Source: an uncultured Methylococcaceae bacterium
GTDB lineage: Bacteria > Pseudomonadota > Gammaproteobacteria > Methylococcales > Methylomonadaceae
Direction: 5' to 3'
Assembly (NCBI GenBank): GCA_903839795.1
Contig: CAIMDR010000229.1
Coordinates: forward strand, 1 to 8,933
DNA length: 8,933 nucleotides
Shown here: positions 7,470 through 8,933 of the stretch, one piece after another
Layout of the letters: each line of letters begins with the position of its first letter
Position numbering within the stretch: position 1 is the first letter of the stretch
The notes under the pieces: model-generated
Seen by the model: the letters and a program-made list of their open reading frames with translations, nothing else
Told to the model about the DNA's origin: nothing
Database searches by the model: none
Translations under genes and position numbers: made by a program

Positions 7470-8255
7470 ATGACACATACTCCACGCAAGCGCTTTGGTC
7501 AGAATTTTTTACATGACCACAACATCATTTACAGCATACTTTCCAGCTTACAGGCAAAACCAGGTCAACACTGGGTTGAAATAGGCCCTGGCTTAGGTGC
7601 GTTAACCGAACCCTTATTACAACAAAAATTACGTCTTGATGTCGTTGAACTTGACAGGGATCTGGTGGTGGTGCTTAAAGACAAATTCAAGGACTATGAT
7701 AACTTACAAATCTTTAGTGGCGATGCCTTAAAATTCGACTTTTCTACACTTGCTCAAGATAACGAAAAACTGCGTGTCATTGGCAATTTGCCCTATAACA
7801 TTTCAACGCCGTTAATGTTTCACTTGTTAAGTAACGCTTCTTGCATTGAAGATATGCACTTTATGCTGCAAAAAGAAGTGGTTGACCGGATTTGTGCTGC
7901 CCCTGGCAGTAAAAAGTACGGACGACTCAGTGTCATGATGCAATATTATTGTGCAACCGAACTGCTATTTGACGTACCGCCAGAAAGCTTTGATCCTGCA
8001 CCTAAAGTCATGTCGGCCATTGTCCGGTTAGTGCCGCACCAGCAACCGCCTGTTGTCGTTAATGACATAAAAATGCTCAATAGAGTGGTTGTACAAGCCT
8101 TCTCGCAACGCCGTAAAACCCTGCGTAATTCCTTAAAAAAACTCATCGAAGAAGAAGCGATTGTCGCCCTAAACATAGATCCCACCTTAAGAGCTGAAGC
8201 ATTATCACTGGATGATTTTGCAAGGCTAAGCAATCTATTACAAGACCTGCCCTAA
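7470..8255 (+). CDS. rsmA: 16S rRNA (adenine1518-N6/adenine1519-N6)-dimethyltransferase
   Basis: A 261-residue enzyme (KsgA) that dimethylates the two adjacent adenines in the 3'-terminal hairpin of 16S rRNA during assembly of the small subunit. It has the full set of motifs: RKRFGQNFLHD at the N-terminus, EIGPGLGALT (37-46) for S-adenosylmethionine binding, VVELDRD with acidic E60, GDAL (84-87), NLPYNIS (106-112, the catalytic block), QKEVVDR, YGRLSVMMQYY, and the C-terminal AFSQRRKTLRNSLKKL. Length is normal. It starts 4 bp after the pdxA stop and is probably translated from the same mRNA; no strong ribosome site is visible. In E. coli apaG and apaH follow, but here the gene ends three bases before a tandem non-coding repeat. 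Confidence 0.97.
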   Translation: MTHTPRKRFGQNFLHDHNIIYSILSSLQAKPGQHWVEIGPGLGALTEPLLQQKLRLDVVELDRDLVVVLKDKFKDYDNLQIFSGDALKFDFSTLAQDNEKLRVIGNLPYNISTPLMFHLLSNASCIEDMHFMLQKEVVDRICAAPGSKKYGRLSVMMQYYCATELLFDVPPESFDPAPKVMSAIVRLVPHQQPPVVVNDIKMLNRVVVQAFSQRRKTLRNSLKKLIEEEAIVALNIDPTLRAEALSLDDFARLSNLLQDLP

Positions 8256-8258
8256 CCT

Positions 8259-8288
8259 GCGACAATCTGTCACGCGACAATATGCCAC
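8259..8288 (+). promoter_or_regulatory. Double 15-bp operator-like repeat, copy 1
   Basis: GCGACAATCTGTCAC (8259-8273) is followed without a gap by GCGACAATATGCCAC (8274-8288), with 13 of 15 matches. Each unit has dyad symmetry of the type GCGACA-N3-TGTCAC. The pair ends two bases before the position of a poor -35, which fits a site for an activator that touches RNA polymerase. The pattern resembles the recalled RegA/PrrA/RegR box (GNGRCR-N5-GNCGC), but that link is tentative. Confidence 0.6.
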
Positions 8289-8289
8289 A

Positions 8290-8318
8290 TTCCATTCGTT
8301 AGACTTTATCGATACTAT
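8290..8318 (+). promoter_or_regulatory. Candidate promoter of small RNA copy 1
   Basis: TACTAT (8313-8318) is the -10 candidate, with a weak TTCCAT (8290-8295) 17 bp upstream. The operator-to--10 distance is 24 bp in both repeat copies although the spacer sequence has changed, which argues that spacing is what matters. Transcription would begin near 8325. Confidence 0.45.
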
Positions 8319-8324
8319 AGCTGC

Positions 8325-8408
8325 AACTCTTGAGATGCAAACTTCCTCCACGGAAATCAGAGTTTTATATCCTTCTCTTAATGCGGCCTAAACAGCCGCA
8401 TTTTTTTT
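8325..8408 (+). ncRNA. Predicted small RNA, copy 1
   Basis: A predicted transcript of about 84 nt. AACTCT (8325-8330) pairs with AGAGTT (8359-8364). Inside this, TTCC (8343-8346) pairs with GGAA (8352-8355) around the loop TCCAC, so CCUCC, the core of the anti-Shine-Dalgarno sequence, is displayed at the tip. A pyrimidine-rich single-stranded linker follows, then a strong terminator. GAGATGCAAA between the two stem arms is identical in copy 2. The unit is not a protein gene: its 18-codon ATG frame has no ribosome site and is not conserved. Ends are predicted from the promoter and terminator only, and no known RNA family was recognised. Confidence 0.6.
8380..8408 (+). terminator. Rho-independent terminator of small RNA copy 1
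   Basis: AATGCGGC (8380-8387), 7-nt loop, GCCGCATT (8395-8402), then T to 8408: an 8-bp perfect stem with a good U-tract. It would also stop transcripts reading through from rsmA. Confidence 0.88.
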
Positions 8409-8431
8409 GCGCGCTGCATTGCTTACCCCCT

Positions 8432-8461
8432 GCGACAATTTGTCACGCGACAATATGCCAC
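8432..8461 (+). promoter_or_regulatory. Double 15-bp operator-like repeat, copy 2
   Basis: GCGACAATTTGTCAC (8432-8446) and GCGACAATATGCCAC (8447-8461), differing from copy 1 at one base in thirty. The changed base lies in the three-base centre of the first dyad, where a binding protein would tolerate it. Confidence 0.6.
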
Positions 8462-8462
8462 A

Positions 8463-8491
8463 TTCCCTCCATCAGTTTTTATCGCTACTAT
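8463..8491 (+). promoter_or_regulatory. Candidate promoter of small RNA copy 2
   Basis: TACTAT (8486-8491) as -10, with TTCCCT (8463-8468) in the -35 position after a 17-bp spacer. The geometry is the same as in copy 1. The poor -35 suggests dependence on an activator bound at 8432-8461. Confidence 0.45.
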
Positions 8492-8497
8492 AGCTAC

Positions 8498-8580
8498 AAC
8501 TCTTGAGATGCAAATTTCCTCCTCGGAAATCAGAGTGTTTATACTTCTTTTAATGCGACTTTAATAGCCGCATTTTTTTT
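8498..8580 (+). ncRNA. Predicted small RNA, copy 2
   Basis: The sibling of the RNA at 8325, about 83 nt. The outer stem is ACTCT (8499-8503) with AGAGT (8532-8536). The inner stem ATTTCC (8514-8519) with GGAAAT (8525-8530) has six full pairs, while copy 1 has a C-A mismatch there. The loop region reads CCTCCT (8518-8523), identical to the core of the 16S anti-Shine-Dalgarno. It ends at its own terminator. The identical GAGATGCAAA and the kept stem-loop suggest overlapping targets, while the changed loop base and linker could give each RNA its own preference. Confidence 0.6.
8552..8580 (+). terminator. Rho-independent terminator of small RNA copy 2
   Basis: AATGCGACT (8552-8560) pairs with AGCCGCATT (8566-8574) with one A-C mismatch, followed by T to 8580. 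It is a little weaker than the copy 1 terminator but keeps the same design. Confidence 0.82.
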
Positions 8581-8686
8581 GCCCGCAGCTTTGCCTCAAC
8601 AACAGCCTGACAACTCATATTTCATCGCTCTAACACTCAGAACCCTCAACAACATTGCCTTTTAAATCCAGTCAGCGTTGAATAAC

Positions 8687-8703
8687 CGCTATTTTGAATA
8701 GCG
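8687..8703. repeat. Short perfect inverted repeat
   Basis: CGCTATT-TTG-AATAGCG: a 7-bp perfect dyad with a 3-base centre. No T-run follows on either strand, so it is more likely a protein-binding site than a terminator. It partly overlaps a direct repeat TTGAATA (8678-8684 and 8694-8700). Confidence 0.4.
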
Positions 8704-8750
8704 TCTGATCACGACCTTTATTGTTTTTAATAGTCGCCGCTAAATAGCAT

Positions 8751-8801
8751 GGGTGCACAAACTTTAGTTTAGTGTCAAACTAAGCCCTTATTAAAGCACC
8801 C
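8751..8801 (+). promoter_or_regulatory. Two-part hairpin in the leader of the EVE-domain gene
   Basis: The outer stem is GGGTGC (8751-8756) with GCACCC (8796-8801). The inner stem is TTAGTTT (8764-8770) with AAACTAA (8777-8783) and a 6-nt loop, extendable by one G-U pair. The structure ends 11 bases before the start codon, directly beside the weak ribosome site GAGA (8804-8807), so it could modulate translation. It could equally be an operator at the DNA level. Confidence 0.45.
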
Positions 8802-8812
8802 GTGAGAACACC

Positions 8813-8933
8813 ATGAACTACTGGCTAATGAAATCTGAACCCGATGTGTTTGGCATTAATGATCTTTACAACAGACCTGAACAAACCGAACATTGGGATG
8901 GCGTGCGTAATTATCAGGCCAGTAATATGATGC
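8813..8933 (+). CDS. EVE-domain protein, N-terminal part only
   Basis: Forty codons are present before the window ends. MNYWLMKSEPDVF and later HWDGVRNYQASNMM are the hallmark N-terminal blocks of the EVE domain (thymocyte nuclear protein 1-like, PUA-related fold). The aromatic cage of these proteins binds modified bases in DNA or RNA, and in bacteria the single-domain form is widespread with no settled role. The ATG at 8813-8815 is the first in frame and gives the usual start. The gene is cut by the window edge, not broken. Confidence 0.88.
   Translation, partial: MNYWLMKSEPDVFGINDLYNRPEQTEHWDGVRNYQASNMM

Larger units (their letters stand above)
8258..8595 (+). repeat. Tandem duplication, period 173 bp, carrying two small-RNA units
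   Basis: The sequence starting TGCGACAAT at 8258 recurs at 8431 and stays alignable for about 165 bp, with one single-base gap. Conservation is uneven. The first 36 bp differ at one position. An 18-bp spacer (8294-8311 against 8467-8484) differs at seven. The next stretch of about 50 bp, the start of the predicted transcript, is nearly identical. The last bases after the T-run have diverged. This mosaic suggests two functional blocks, an operator and a transcribed RNA, under selection. Confidence 0.9.
8596..8812 (+). other. Leader region of the EVE-domain gene, no protein gene seen
   Basis: A 217-bp stretch that must hold the promoter of the gene at 8813. TTGTTT (8721-8726) and TAGCAT (8745-8750), 18 bp apart, are the only promoter-like pair I could find, and it is weak. 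Two inverted repeats (8687-8703 and 8751-8801) are listed separately. The part from 8596 to about 8670 shows nothing recognisable. Confidence 0.4.

Noticed and set aside
8335..8391. 18-codon ATG frames inside both small RNAs (MQTSSTEIRVLYPSLNAA in copy 1)
   Set aside because: There is no ribosome site (GAG abuts the ATG). The two copies differ by amino-acid-changing substitutions, and a one-base deletion puts their second halves in different frames, so a shared peptide is not conserved. The equal length is a coincidence.
8431..8466. Possible sigma-54 promoter on the minus strand (TGGCATATTGTCGC)
   Set aside because: The spacing between the GG and GC elements is one base off the strict requirement, and the same bases are better explained as direct operator repeats on the plus strand.
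8258..8595. CRISPR-like or REP-type array
   Set aside because: There are only two units, 173 bp long, with terminators and promoter-like elements, and no spacer-repeat alternation or extragenic palindrome consensus.

Overview
The window looks like chromosomal DNA of a gammaproteobacterium of moderate-to-low GC. The hemC-hemD-hemX-hemY order, the adjacent pdxA-rsmA pair and an EVE-domain gene all fit that class. A methanotroph-like lineage (Methylococcales) is possible, but I could not test it. The left part is accessory, the middle is housekeeping, and the right part is non-coding and the most interesting.

Layout. (1) About 1-1680: an insertion-sequence-like element with one minus-strand DDE transposase gene (29-1624). 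Just before its start codon is a perfect 11-bp inverted repeat that contains the likely Shine-Dalgarno sequence. (2) 1690-1953: a short exported protein, probably the remains of a DUF2147-like gene whose 3' end was lost next to the element. (3) 2008-6188, minus strand: the haem operon hemC, hemD, hemX, hemY. HemC polymerises porphobilinogen and HemD cyclises the product to uroporphyrinogen III; HemX and HemY are inner-membrane proteins of the same operon. The genes are tightly packed or overlapping, and three of the four appear to start with TTG or GTG. (4) 6189-6472: a divergent control region. (5) 6473-8255, plus strand: pdxA (vitamin B6 synthesis) and rsmA (16S rRNA dimethylation), 4 bp apart.

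(6) 8256-8812 is a 557-bp stretch without a supported protein gene. It holds a tandem duplication with a 173-bp period. Each copy has two adjacent 15-bp operator-like repeats, a -10-like element at fixed distance, a structured transcript of about 84 nt with a CCUCC-bearing hairpin loop, and a Rho-independent terminator. I read it as a pair of sibling small RNAs, probably activator-controlled, with an anti-Shine-Dalgarno loop. This is the best candidate for something undescribed. (7) 8813 to the end: the first 40 codons of an EVE-domain protein, preceded by a two-part hairpin in its leader.
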